Shown here in pieces: positions 1 through 8,583 of a stretch of DNA of 56,687 nucleotides. The first letter of the stretch is position 1; every line of letters begins with the position of its first letter. The notes under the pieces are model-generated. The model saw nothing but the letters and a program-made list of their open reading frames with translations. It had not been told where the DNA came from and searched no databases. Both the position numbers and the translations under genes were made by a program. This DNA is from Streptomyces sp. BR123 (GTDB lineage: Bacteria > Actinomycetota > Actinomycetes > Streptomycetales > Streptomycetaceae): the NCBI RefSeq assembly GCF_013401435.1, contig NZ_JACBGN010000011.1, forward strand, positions 1 to 56,687, written 5' to 3'.

Positions 1-519
1 AGGAGCGCGTAGCGATCTGGGGCGGTTCGGGTGTCCCGATGGGCTTCTGGTCGACCTTTCCTGCAGGTTGGGGCCTCATCGCTTCCGGGCGGGCTCTGGC
101 TTCGGCTTCGGAGGCTGTCCTTGGGCGCCCGGGGCCCCGGCGCCGGGCGGCCTTGGTGGTCCTGGGGGCTTGGTGGCGCTGCGAGGCGGAGCCCGGGCCC
201 TGCTTCTCCGACGAGACCCGTCCGTTGACTTGTCCCCCTGGCCATCCTTCGGGGGCTTCCCGGCAGCTCTTTGGCATTCCGGGGCGGGTCGGTCTGTCAA
301 GGGTGGCCGAAGGCCATCGCGCAGCGACGCGACGACGAAGGAGGAGCGCCCTTTACAGGCCGGCCCGCACCGGAAGGACGATGGGCGGCCGGGACGCCCC
401 CGGACACCCCTGCGACCCCGGTCGACCGTGACACCGCCTGCCGTGCCGCGGTCACGCAGTGCGCTGCCGCTGCTTGCTGCTGCCGCTTGCCGCTTGCCGC
501 CCGGCGGTCGTTGCCCGCC
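1..519. other. Intergenic stretch with no recognised gene
   Basis: Open frames exist on both strands, but none has recognisable motifs or a convincing ribosome-binding site, and long open frames are expected by chance at this GC content. The part around 295-410 (a GGTGGCCGAAGGCC core, then GAAGGAGGAGCGCC) resembles sequence that I believe recurs between Streptomyces genes, but I cannot confirm that here. The stretch may be the downstream flank of a gene lying outside the window. Confidence 0.45.
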
Positions 520-819
520 CTACGTCGCCAGGTGTTCGCGGACCGGGGCGAGGTCTGTCGACGTCTTCGTGGCGATGAACTCCGTGATGCGGTATTCGCA
601 GACGCCGGCCACCGTGAAGGGGTCCTCCTCCGCGATCCGCTCGACTTCCGCGCGGGAGACTCCCGCCGCCAGGATGATGCCGCCGTCCCGCGGGACCTTG
701 CGGCCCGAGGCGAGGAAGACGCCCGAGGCGTAGTGGCCGTCGAGCCAGGCGATGTGGGCGTCCAGCTCCTCTTCGACGGCTTCGATGGGCGCTGTGTAGG
801 TGAGCTCCATGACGAACAT
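520..819 (-). CDS. YciI family protein
   Basis: A 99-residue protein of the small dimeric alpha/beta YciI family (ferredoxin-like fold). Seen: a full-length single domain starting MFVMELTYT, with the middle segment HIAWLDGHYASGVFLASGR and the GGIILAAG strand-turn typical of the family. Members are usually cytosolic; some act in dechlorination or as muconolactone-isomerase-like enzymes, but most have no known substrate. It is divergent from the endonuclease V gene, with only 26 bases between the two start codons. The in-frame Met at residue 4 is an alternative start. The family call is fairly safe; no substrate can be inferred. Confidence 0.8.
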   Translation of the reverse strand: MFVMELTYTAPIEAVEEELDAHIAWLDGHYASGVFLASGRKVPRDGGIILAAGVSRAEVERIAEEDPFTVAGVCEYRITEFIATKTSTDLAPVREHLAT

Positions 820-845
820 GATCGTCAGGTTACTCTCGCACCATC

Positions 846-1523
846 ATGACGACTGTGAAGACCCCCGCCAACGAGGCCGAGGCCCGGGCGATACAGGATG
901 AACTGCGCAATCTGGTCGTACTCGACGAGCCCGGGCCGTTGCCCGGGCGGGGGCTCGTCGCCGGGGTGGACGTGGCGTACGACGACGAGCGGGACCTGGT
1001 CGCCGCCGCGGCCGTCGTCCTCGACGCCGCCACCCTCGACGTCGTCGAGGAGAGGACGGCCGTCGGGCACGTCAGCTTCCCCTACGTGCCCGGGCTCCTC
1101 GCCTTCCGTGAGCTGCCGACCGTTCTGGCCGCCCTCGACGCCCTGACCGCCGCCCCGGATCTCGTGGTCTGCGACGGCTACGGGCTCGCCCATCCCCGCG
1201 GCTTCGGTCTGGCGTGCCACCTCGGGGTGGTGACCGGGCTGCCGAGCATGGGGGTCGCGAAGAACCCCTTCACCTTCACCTACGAGGAGCCCGGTGCCCG
1301 GCGCGGGGACGCCGCCCCACTGCTCGCCGCCGACGGGGCCGTTGTGGGGCGGGCCTTGCGGACCCAGGACGCGATCAAGCCGGTGTACGTCTCCGTCGGC
1401 CACCGGATCTCGCTCGACAACGCCTGCGCCCACGCCCTCGCGCTGAGCCCCCGGTTCCGGATCCCGGAGACCACGCGGCACGCCGACTCCCTGTGCCGCC
1501 GGGCCCTGCGCGAAGCCTCCTGA
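846..1523 (+). CDS. nfi: Endonuclease V (deoxyinosine-specific)
   Basis: A 225-residue protein of the Nfi family, which nicks DNA one base 3' of deoxyinosine to start repair of deaminated adenine. Seen: the metal-binding aspartate in VDVAY (D42), the wedge motif PYVPGLLAFRE with its catalytic glutamate (E89), and the third acidic residue in VVCDGYG (D110), followed by HPRGFGLACHLG. Spacing of these residues matches characterised bacterial endonuclease V proteins and the length is normal. The ATG lies 26 bases from the divergent yciI-like start, so the promoter must be very compact and the mRNA may be leaderless. Confidence 0.93.
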   Translation: MTTVKTPANEAEARAIQDELRNLVVLDEPGPLPGRGLVAGVDVAYDDERDLVAAAAVVLDAATLDVVEERTAVGHVSFPYVPGLLAFRELPTVLAALDALTAAPDLVVCDGYGLAHPRGFGLACHLGVVTGLPSMGVAKNPFTFTYEEPGARRGDAAPLLAADGAVVGRALRTQDAIKPVYVSVGHRISLDNACAHALALSPRFRIPETTRHADSLCRRALREAS

Positions 1524-1545
1524 GCCCCGAGGTCTCCTCAGCCCC

Positions 1546-2760
1546 TCAGTTCACCGCGGCCACCCGGAACCGGATCCCCGCCGTCTGGAGCCGGTCCAGG
1601 AGGGCGTCACCCATCGCCACCGCCGTGGTGAGCTGGCCCGCGTGCTGCGGCAGGGCGTCGTACGCGAGGCACAGCGCCGACTCGGCCAGCATCTTGGCGG
1701 TCTCGTCGTAGCCCGGGTCGCCGCCCGACACCTCGGTGAACACGCGGCGCCCGCCGCCCTCGCCCACGAAGCGGACCGAGAACCAGCTGCGTGCCCGCCG
1801 CTCGGCGTCCGGGCCCTCGCCCGGCCCCCACCGGCCCGACATCCAGCGGCGGGCCGACGGCAGCTGGGCCAGGGCCGCCGTCGCGCCGACCGCCACCGCG
1901 CCGCCCACGGCGACCGGGAGGTGCTTGACCGAGGCGTAGTGCCGGTAGCGGAAGTCCGGCCCGTACCGCTCCAGCGCGGCCGCCGACCGGGTCACGACCC
2001 GCGGGTCCAGGGAGGGCAGCGGCATCGCCCAGGTGCCGGTCTCCCGGCTGAACCGCGGTACGCCCAGCGGCCCCCGTACGCGCCGCCCCGGCAGCCGGGG
2101 CTCGTGCAGCCTCCGGGCGCGCGCCGCGGCCATGGCCTGCGGTCCGCGGCCCATCGCGGTGAGGGCGGAGGCCAGGGTGCCGCCCGAGAAGAGGGCGTTG
2201 GACCGCACGAACGCGTCGACCTGCAGCGCGGCGCCCTCCGGCAGCTGCTGCACGGTGAAGTAGGTGCCGAGGTCGGCGGGGATGCAGTCGAAGCCGCAGG
2301 CGTGGACCAGGCGCGCCCCGGTCTCGCGGGCGCGGGCGTCGTGCTCGACGAACACGCGGTCCACGAACTCCGGCTCGCCGGTGAGGTCCACGTAGTCGGT
2401 GCCCTCCTCGGCGCATGCGGCGACCAGCTCCGTGCCGTACAGGACGTACGGTCCGACCGTCGTGGCGAGGACCCGGGTGGCGGCGGCCAGCTCCCGTACG
2501 GCGGCCGGGTCGGAGGCGTCCGCGCGGAGCAGCGGCACGTCGGCGCATCCGGGGTACAGGGCGGCGAGCCGTTCGCGCAGCCGCTCCAGCTTGCCGGGGT
2601 CGCGGCCGGCGAGGGCCCAGCGGCAGCCGGCGGGGGCGTGCCGGGCGAGGTACTCGGCGGTGAGCGCCCCCACGAACCCGGTCGCGCCGAAGAGTACGAC
2701 GTCGTAGGCCCGGTCACGTCCCGGTCCCGTTCGCTCGGTCTGCCGAACCTCTGCGTCCAT
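1546..2760 (-). CDS. Saccharopine dehydrogenase-like NADP-binding oxidoreductase (trans-acting enoyl reductase family)
   Basis: A 404-residue protein. An N-terminal Rossmann segment begins near residue 17 with YDVVLFGATGFVGALTAEYL, the dinucleotide-binding pattern of the saccharopine dehydrogenase NADP-binding family. The middle contains VVATTVGPY-like and YVDLTGEPEFV elements and a HACGFDCIPADLGTY segment typical of this actinobacterial subgroup, some of whose mycobacterial members are trans-acting enoyl reductases in phthiocerol or phenolglycolipid synthesis. The start is set at the ATG that gives MDAEVRQTER; the same frame stays open far upstream, but that is a GC artefact. It is monocistronic, with its stop 22 bases beyond the convergent nfi stop. 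The substrate is unknown. Confidence 0.82.
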   Translation of the reverse strand: MDAEVRQTERTGPGRDRAYDVVLFGATGFVGALTAEYLARHAPAGCRWALAGRDPGKLERLRERLAALYPGCADVPLLRADASDPAAVRELAAATRVLATTVGPYVLYGTELVAACAEEGTDYVDLTGEPEFVDRVFVEHDARARETGARLVHACGFDCIPADLGTYFTVQQLPEGAALQVDAFVRSNALFSGGTLASALTAMGRGPQAMAAARARRLHEPRLPGRRVRGPLGVPRFSRETGTWAMPLPSLDPRVVTRSAAALERYGPDFRYRHYASVKHLPVAVGGAVAVGATAALAQLPSARRWMSGRWGPGEGPDAERRARSWFSVRFVGEGGGRRVFTEVSGGDPGYDETAKMLAESALCLAYDALPQHAGQLTTAVAMGDALLDRLQTAGIRFRVAAVN

Positions 2761-2930
2761 CACGGCTCCTCCCGGCTCGTACTGGTGGCCGAGGCTAGCG
2801 TGCGGCGGGCGGGTACCGGCCGGCGCCCCGCCAGTGGCCCGGAGGGCCGCCGGCGGGGCTCCGGGTGCGGACGTCCCCTGCGGGTGCGGACATCCTCCTG
2901 CGCCCGGCACGAGACGGTTCGGCTGCCCGG

Positions 2931-3197
2931 TCAGTTGTCCTGGTACATGCCGAAGACGTCGACGATGAGGTCGGCGTTGCCGTCGCTCTGGTTCCAGAAG
3001 TCGACGATGCCGTTGGCGCCGGTGCTGGCCTGGACGAGGTTCGGCACCGTCTTGCCCACCGTCCAGTTGAGGGTGGAGGAGGTGGGGGCGGCCGGCCAGG
3101 TGGCCGTGTCGTCGATGTACTGGTCGAGGGTGTTGGGGTCCGGGGAGACGGCGAGGTAGCCGTTGTCCTCGGTGTTGGTCACCGTGGAGTTCAGCAC
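2931..3197 (-). pseudogene. C-terminal remnant of a secreted repeat-type surface protein
   Basis: About 88 codons read as the C-terminal module of large secreted actinomycete proteins: an STVTNTEDNGYLAV strand, then LNWTVGKTVPNLV and GIVDFWNQSDG...ADLIVDVFGMYQD, which matches the usual 'NW..GQT.PN...G..G.idfyN..G..dlivDv.GYy' pattern. No signal peptide, start region or upstream domain is present. The only start is an internal GTG (3195-3197), and the bases just upstream encode ITGF-like residues in the same frame before similarity fades. I read this as the decayed end of a formerly larger gene. Confidence 0.55.
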
Positions 3198-3387
3198 GAA
3201 GCCGGTGATACGGGCTCGCCCGCCGCCAGCGGCAGGTAGATGTAGCCGCGGCCGGGTTTGCGCAGGCGGGAGGGCGAATGCCGGAGCAGTACGGTCCGGT
3301 TGCCCGGCCCGCGGCGGTGGACGGGGCTAGCGTGAGCCCGGGCCCGTCCGCAAGGGCGCGTGCGAACGGCGGTGAACGGAGGTGCGC

Positions 3388-3780
3388 GTGAAGGCTGCGC
3401 TGCGCAAGTGGGAGGCGGTGCGGGAGTTCGCCCTGGGGCTTCCCGAGGCGGTGGAGGAGTTCCCGTGGGGCCCCGAGGACTGCGTCGTGAAGGTCAACAA
3501 GAAGATTTTCGTCTTTCTGGGCAGCGCCGACGGCCCGCAGCCGCTCGGCCTCTCCGTCAAGCTGAAGGACGAGGCGCTGCACGGCCACGCCATGTCCGCC
3601 CCAGGGGCGCAGCCGACCGGCTACGGCCTGGGCCGGTCCGGCTGGGTCTCGGTGCCGCTGGAGGCGCAGGGCGCGCCGTCCGCCCAGGTGCTGTGCGAAT
3701 GGGTGGAGGAGAGCTACCGGACCGTGGCGCTGAAGCGGCAGGCCAAGGAGTTGGACGCGCGGATCGCGGCAAACGGCTAA
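3388..3780 (+). CDS. MmcQ/YjbR family protein
   Basis: A protein of about 130 residues of the MmcQ/YjbR (CyaY-like fold) family, proposed to bind DNA but without a defined role. Seen: FALGLPEAVEEFPWGPEDCVVKV near the start, a lysine-rich KIFVFLG strand, LSVKL and the C-terminal YRTVALKR helix typical of the family, at normal length. A GGAGG at 3378-3382 is well spaced for GTG at 3388; a GTG at 3382 is also in frame but overlaps that Shine-Dalgarno sequence. It is a monocistronic cytosolic protein. Confidence 0.83.
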   Translation: MKAALRKWEAVREFALGLPEAVEEFPWGPEDCVVKVNKKIFVFLGSADGPQPLGLSVKLKDEALHGHAMSAPGAQPTGYGLGRSGWVSVPLEAQGAPSAQVLCEWVEESYRTVALKRQAKELDARIAANG

Positions 3781-3824
3781 GCGCTTGCTCTTGTGCTGGG
3801 TGGAGCGCATTCCTAGCATCACTG

Positions 3825-3847
3825 GTGTTACATCAGTTGTGTCACAC
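3825..3847. promoter_or_regulatory. Imperfect inverted repeat ahead of the acyl-CoA operon
   Basis: Arms GTGTTACAT (3825-3833) and GTGTCACAC (3839-3847) are complementary at 7 of 9 positions with a 5-base spacer. They lie 26 bases upstream of the first gene of the CoA-transferase to FadB-like operon. Position and symmetry suit an operator for an acyl-CoA-responsive repressor, but no regulator gene is adjacent, so this is inference. Confidence 0.35.
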
Positions 3848-3873
3848 TCGCAGACCAGGACGCTGGGGGCTCG

Positions 3874-5112
3874 ATGGCAGTGACAGGTGCCGGGCACGAG
3901 CACGGGCACGACGAACACCGGGACGGGAAGGACCGCAGCCAGGGCCGTGCCCACGGCCAGGACCACGGCCAGGACCACGGGCACGGCGTCCGCGGCCCCC
4001 TCTCCGGCGTGCGCGTCGTCGAGCTGGCGGGCATCGGCCCCGGCCCGTTCGCCGCCATGCTCCTCGCCGACCTCGGGGCCGATGTCGTACGGGTGGACCG
4101 CCCCGGCGGCGCCGGCCTGGGGATCGACCCCGCGTACGACCTCACCAACCGCAACAAGCGCTCCGTGCTGGTCGACCTGAAGTCCCCGCAGGGCCCCGCA
4201 CAGGTCCTGGACCTGGTCGAGCGGGCCGACGTCCTCATCGAGGGCATGCGCCCCGGGGTCGCCGAGCGGCTCGGCGTCGGCCCGGCCGACTGCCACGCCC
4301 GCAACCCGGGGCTCGTGTACGGCCGGATGACCGGCTGGGGCCAGGACGGCCCCCTCGCGCACGCGGCCGGGCACGACATCGCCTACATCGCCGTGACCGG
4401 CGCCCTCGGCATGATCGGCACACCGGACGGGCCCCCTGCCGTCCCCGCGAACCTCCTGGGGGACTACGCGGGCGGCTCGCTCTACCTCGTGATCGGCGTT
4501 CTCGCCGCCCTCCGGCACGCCCGGACCCCGGACGGTACCGGCCAGGTCGTGGACGCGGCCATCGTCGACGGCACCGCCCACCTCACCGCGATGATCCACG
4601 GGATGATGGCGGCCGGCGGCTGGCAGGACCGGCGCGGCGCCAACCTCCTCGACGGCGGCTGCCCCTTCTACGGCACCTACGAGACCGCCGACGGCGGCCA
4701 CATGGCGGTCGGCGCCCTGGAGCAGCAGTTCTACGACCGCTTCACCGAACTGCTCGGCCTCGCCGACCAGTCGTCCGCCCGCAAGGACCCGGCCCGGTGG
4801 GGCGAGCTCCGCGAGGCCGTGGCCGCGCGCTTCAAGTCCCGTACGCGCGAGGAGTGGACGGCGGTCTTCGAGGGGACGGACGCCTGCGTGGCCCCCGTCC
4901 TGTCGCTGCGCGAGGCCCCGCACCACCCGCACCTCGCCGCCCGCGGGACCTTCACCGACTTCGGCGGGATCACCCAGCCCGCCCCCGCGCCCCGGTTCTC
5001 CGCGACCCCGGCCGTGATGGCCGGCGGCCCCGCACAGCCGGGGGCGGACACCGCAGCCGTGGCCCGCGAATGGGACGTGCCGGCCCTGACCGGAAAGGGC
5101 GGGGACGCCTGA
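3874..5112 (+). CDS. CaiB/BaiF family CoA-transferase or alpha-methylacyl-CoA racemase
   Basis: A 412-residue class III CoA-transferase-fold enzyme. After the N-terminal extension the core begins near residue 42 with [19 protein letters not shown], followed by [16 protein letters not shown], the NKRSV..DLK segment, [22 protein letters not shown] and GDYAGGS, all hallmarks of the family. In this operon an alpha-methylacyl-CoA racemase role, preparing branched acyl-CoAs for beta-oxidation, is more likely than carnitine transfer. Odd feature: residues 8-38 form a His/Gly/Asp-rich extension ([13 protein letters not shown]) that is not part of the fold. It is the first gene of a five-gene operon, and its stop overlaps the next start by one base. 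Confidence 0.88.
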   Translation: MAVTGAGHEHGHDEHRDGKDRSQGRAHGQDHGQDHGHGVRGPLSGVRVVELAGIGPGPFAAMLLADLGADVVRVDRPGGAGLGIDPAYDLTNRNKRSVLVDLKSPQGPAQVLDLVERADVLIEGMRPGVAERLGVGPADCHARNPGLVYGRMTGWGQDGPLAHAAGHDIAYIAVTGALGMIGTPDGPPAVPANLLGDYAGGSLYLVIGVLAALRHARTPDGTGQVVDAAIVDGTAHLTAMIHGMMAAGGWQDRRGANLLDGGCPFYGTYETADGGHMAVGALEQQFYDRFTELLGLADQSSARKDPARWGELREAVAARFKSRTREEWTAVFEGTDACVAPVLSLREAPHHPHLAARGTFTDFGGITQPAPAPRFSATPAVMAGGPAQPGADTAAVAREWDVPALTGKGGDA

Positions 5113-6140
5113 TGGAGCTGTCGATGATGCTCGACTACGCCGGCGACCCGCGCCGGGCCGCCGACGAGGCCGCCGCCCTGGAGCCGGCCGGACTCGACGC
5201 GGTGTGGGTGGCCGAGGCCTGGGGCTTCGACGCGCCGACGATCATGGGCTACCTCGCGGCCCGCACCGAGCGCATGAAGATCGGCTCGGCCATCGTCAAC
5301 GTCTACTCCCGCACCCCCGCCCTCATCGCCCAGACGGCAGCCGGGCTGGACGCCCTCTCCGGCGGCCGCGCCCTGCTGGGCCTCGGAGCCTCCGGCCCGC
5401 AGGTCGTCGAGGGCTGGCACGGGAAGCCGTACGACCGGCCGCTCGGCCGGACCCGCGAGACCGTCGACCTGTGCCGCCGGATCTGGCGCCGGGAGACCAT
5501 CGACCACCACGGCATCACCGACATGCCGCTGCCGCCGGAGAAGGGCGGCCGGCACGGCAAGCCGCTGAAGATCCTCACCCGGCCCGTCCGCCCCTCCATC
5601 CCCGTCTACATCGCCTCCCTCGGCCCGGCGAACGTCCGGATGACCGCCGAGATCGCCGACGGCTGGCTGCCCACCCTGTTCATCCCCGAGAAGGCCCACG
5701 CCGTGTGGGGCGGCCCGCTCGCCGAGGGCGCCGCGCGCCGCGACCCCGCGCTCGGCCCGCTGCAGACCGTCGCGGGCGGCCTGCTCGCCATCGGCGAGGA
5801 CGCGGCCGCCGTACGGGACCTCGCGCGCCCGCAGATCGCGCTGTACGTCGGCGGGATGGGCGCGGTCGGCAAGAACTTCTACAACGACCTCGCCGTCGCC
5901 TACGGCTACGAGGAGGAGGCCCGGAAGATCCAGGAGCTCTACCTCGCCGGCCGCAAGCGCGACGCCGCGGCCGCCGTGCCGGACGAGTTCTGCGAGCTCA
6001 TGACGCTGTGCGGGCCCGCGGGCTACGTACGCGAGCGCGTGGAGGCCTTCCGCGAGGCCGGGGTCACCATGCTCAACGTGACGCCCGTCGGACCCGAGCC
6101 CGCGCGGCTGATCGAAACCGTCAAGAGCTGGCTCCAGTAG
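5112..6140 (+). CDS. LLM class F420-dependent oxidoreductase
   Basis: A 342-residue luciferase-like TIM-barrel oxidoreductase. Seen: MLDYAGDP at the start, [61 protein letters not shown] and a C-terminal [11 protein letters not shown] strand, the typical order for the F420-dependent LLM class. Such enzymes use reduced F420 or FMN on diverse substrates. It starts at the ATG that shares one base with the preceding TGA (TGATG), implying translational coupling, and ends 9 bases before the acyl-CoA dehydrogenase. In this operon it could act on an unsaturated or branched acyl intermediate, but the substrate is not readable from sequence. Confidence 0.88.
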   Translation: MELSMMLDYAGDPRRAADEAAALEPAGLDAVWVAEAWGFDAPTIMGYLAARTERMKIGSAIVNVYSRTPALIAQTAAGLDALSGGRALLGLGASGPQVVEGWHGKPYDRPLGRTRETVDLCRRIWRRETIDHHGITDMPLPPEKGGRHGKPLKILTRPVRPSIPVYIASLGPANVRMTAEIADGWLPTLFIPEKAHAVWGGPLAEGAARRDPALGPLQTVAGGLLAIGEDAAAVRDLARPQIALYVGGMGAVGKNFYNDLAVAYGYEEEARKIQELYLAGRKRDAAAAVPDEFCELMTLCGPAGYVRERVEAFREAGVTMLNVTPVGPEPARLIETVKSWLQ

Positions 6141-6149
6141 GGGGATCCG

Positions 6150-7292
6150 ATGCAACGCCGCATCTTCGACGCCGACCACGAGGCGTTCCGCGAGACCGTC
6201 CGCACCTTCCTCGCCAAGGAGGTGCTGCCGCACTACGAGCAGTGGGAGAAGGACGGCATCGTCAGCCGCGAGGTCTGGCGGGCCGCGGGCCGGCAGGGGC
6301 TGCTGGGCCTGGCCGTCCCGGAGGAGTACGGCGGCGGCGGGAACACCGACTTCCGCTACGCCGCCGTGATCGCCGAGGAGTTCACCCGGGCCGGCACCCC
6401 GGGCCTGGCGATCGGCCTGCACAACGACATCATCGGCCCGTACCTGACCAACCTGGCCACCGAGGAGCAGAAGCGCCGCTGGCTGCCCGGGTTCTGCTCC
6501 GGCGAGACGGTCACCGCGATCGCGATGACCGAGCCGGGCGCCGGCTCCGACCTCCAGGGCATCCGCACCACCGCCGAGGACCGCGGCGACCACTGGGTGC
6601 TGGGCGGCTCCAAGACCTTCATCTCCAACGGCATCCTCGCCGACCTGGTGATCGTGGTCGCCAGGACCACGCCGGAGGGCGGGGCGCACGGCCTGTCGCT
6701 GCTCGTCGTCGAGCGCGGCGCGGAGGGCTTCGAACGCGGCCGCAACCTCGACAAGATCGGCCAGAAGGCGCAGGACACCGCCGAGCTGTTCTTCAACGAC
6801 GTACGCGTCCCCAAGGAGAACCTGCTCGGAGAGCTGAACGGCGCCTTCGGCCACCTGATGAACCACCTCGCGCAGGAGCGGATGGGCATCGCGATGGCCG
6901 CCATCGCCGGTGCCGAGCACCTGCTGGAGATCACCACGCAGTACGTCAAGGAGCGCGAGGCGTTCGGGCGGCCGCTGTCCAAGCTCCAGCACGTCCGCTT
7001 CGAGATAGCGGAGATGGCCACCGAGTGCGCCGTCACCCGCGCCTTCGTGGACCGCTGCATCACCGACCACTCCGCGGGCGAACTCGACCACGTCCACGCC
7101 TCCATGGCGAAGTGGTGGGCGACCGAGCTCCAGAAGCGGGTCGCCGACCGCTGCCTGCAACTCCACGGCGGATACGGCTACATGACCGAATACCGGGTCG
7201 CGCGGGCGTTCACCGACGGCCGCATCCAGACCATCTACGGCGGCACGACCGAGATCATGAAGGAGATCATCGGTCGTTCCCTCCTCGGCTAA
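6150..7292 (+). CDS. Acyl-CoA dehydrogenase
   Basis: A 380-residue FAD-dependent acyl-CoA dehydrogenase catalysing the first oxidation of beta-oxidation. Seen: [16 protein letters not shown] (FAD and substrate contact), the FISNG segment, [48 protein letters not shown] and the C-terminal [18 protein letters not shown], which holds the catalytic-base glutamate in the medium/short-chain arrangement. Length is normal and all motifs are intact. It lies in the operon with the racemase-like, LLM, thiolase and FadB-like genes. Chain-length preference cannot be deduced. Confidence 0.94.
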   Translation: MQRRIFDADHEAFRETVRTFLAKEVLPHYEQWEKDGIVSREVWRAAGRQGLLGLAVPEEYGGGGNTDFRYAAVIAEEFTRAGTPGLAIGLHNDIIGPYLTNLATEEQKRRWLPGFCSGETVTAIAMTEPGAGSDLQGIRTTAEDRGDHWVLGGSKTFISNGILADLVIVVARTTPEGGAHGLSLLVVERGAEGFERGRNLDKIGQKAQDTAELFFNDVRVPKENLLGELNGAFGHLMNHLAQERMGIAMAAIAGAEHLLEITTQYVKEREAFGRPLSKLQHVRFEIAEMATECAVTRAFVDRCITDHSAGELDHVHASMAKWWATELQKRVADRCLQLHGGYGYMTEYRVARAFTDGRIQTIYGGTTEIMKEIIGRSLLG

Positions 7293-7314
7293 CCTCCCTC
7301 GAAAGGCTTGACCA

Positions 7315-8529
7315 GTGAGCACCGAAGCGTACGTGTACGACGCGATCCGCACGCCGCGCGGCCGAGGCAAGGCCAGCGGCTCCCTGCACGGCACCAAGCC
7401 GATCGACCTGGTCGTCGGCCTCATCCACGCCCTGCGCGACCGCAACCCCGGCCTGGACCCGGCCGCCATCGACGACATCGTCCTCGGCGTCGTCGGCCCG
7501 GTCGGCGACCAGGGCTCCGACATCGCCCGTGTCGCGGCCGTCGCCGCGGGGCTGCCGGACACCGTGGCCGGCGTACAGGAGAACCGCTTCTGCGCCTCCG
7601 GCCTGGAGGCCGTCAACATGGCCGCCGCCAAGGTGCGCTCCGGCTGGGAGGACCTGGTCCTCGCGGGCGGCGTGGAGTCGATGTCCCGGGTCCCGATGGC
7701 TTCGGACGGCGGCGCCTGGTTCAACGACCCGATGACGAACTGGGACGTCAACTTCGTCCCCCAGGGCATCGGCGCCGACCTGATCGCCACCATCGAGGGC
7801 TTCTCCCGCCGCGACGTCGACGAGTACGCGGCCCTCTCCCAGGAGCGCGCCGCGACCGCCGTGAAGGAGGACCGCTTCGCCCGGTCCCTCGTCCCGGTCA
7901 CCGACCGCAACGGCCTCGTCGTCCTCGACCACGACGAGTTCATCCGCCCCGGCACCACAGCCGACACCCTCGCCAAGCTCAAGCCGTCCTTCGCGGACAT
8001 CGGCGAACTCGGCGGCTTCGACGCCGTCGCCCTGCAGAAGTACCACTGGGTCGAGAAGATCGACCACGTCCACCACGCGGGCAACTCCTCCGGCATCGTC
8101 GACGGCGCCTCGCTCGTCGCGATCGGCTCCCGCGAGGCCGGCGAGCGCGCCGGCCTCACCCCGCGCGCCCGGATCGTCTCCGCGGCCGTCTCCGGATCCG
8201 AGCCCACCATCATGCTGACCGGCCCCGCGCCGGCCACCCGCAAGGCCCTCGCCAAGGCCGGCCTGACCATCGACGACATCGACCTCATCGAGATCAACGA
8301 GGCCTTCGCCGGCGTCGTCCTGCGCTTCGTCAAGGACATGGGCGTCTCCCTCGACAAGGTCAACGTCAACGGCGGCGCCATCGCCCTCGGCCACCCCCTC
8401 GGCGCCACCGGCGCGATGATCCTCGGCACCGTCATCGACGAACTGGAGCGCCAGGACAAGCGCTACGGCCTCGTCACCCTCTGCGTCGGCGGCGGCATGG
8501 GCATCGCGACCGTCGTCGAGCGCCTCTGA
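7315..8529 (+). CDS. Acetyl-CoA C-acyltransferase (thiolase)
   Basis: A 404-residue thiolase that cleaves 3-ketoacyl-CoA in the last step of beta-oxidation. Seen: the nucleophilic cysteine C93 in [23 protein letters not shown], the INEAFAG motif, the histidine in [15 protein letters not shown], and the second catalytic cysteine in [11 protein letters not shown]. Translation starts at GTG 7315, 22 bases after the acyl-CoA dehydrogenase stop. The next gene is its usual partner, the hydratase/3-hydroxyacyl-CoA dehydrogenase, so the two probably form the degradative (FadA/FadB-like) complex. Confidence 0.94.
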   Translation: MSTEAYVYDAIRTPRGRGKASGSLHGTKPIDLVVGLIHALRDRNPGLDPAAIDDIVLGVVGPVGDQGSDIARVAAVAAGLPDTVAGVQENRFCASGLEAVNMAAAKVRSGWEDLVLAGGVESMSRVPMASDGGAWFNDPMTNWDVNFVPQGIGADLIATIEGFSRRDVDEYAALSQERAATAVKEDRFARSLVPVTDRNGLVVLDHDEFIRPGTTADTLAKLKPSFADIGELGGFDAVALQKYHWVEKIDHVHHAGNSSGIVDGASLVAIGSREAGERAGLTPRARIVSAAVSGSEPTIMLTGPAPATRKALAKAGLTIDDIDLIEINEAFAGVVLRFVKDMGVSLDKVNVNGGAIALGHPLGATGAMILGTVIDELERQDKRYGLVTLCVGGGMGIATVVERL

Positions 8530-8583
8530 AACCGTCCTGCACCCCCGATCCCTCCCGACACTGCCGACACGGAAGTAGCGAAC

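Noticed and set aside
1546..4932. A very long open frame on the minus strand continuing upstream of the saccharopine-dehydrogenase-like gene
   Set aside because: Only the part from 2760 down has protein-like composition and motifs; upstream it is Arg/Gly/His-rich translation of DNA antisense to other genes, expected at high GC.
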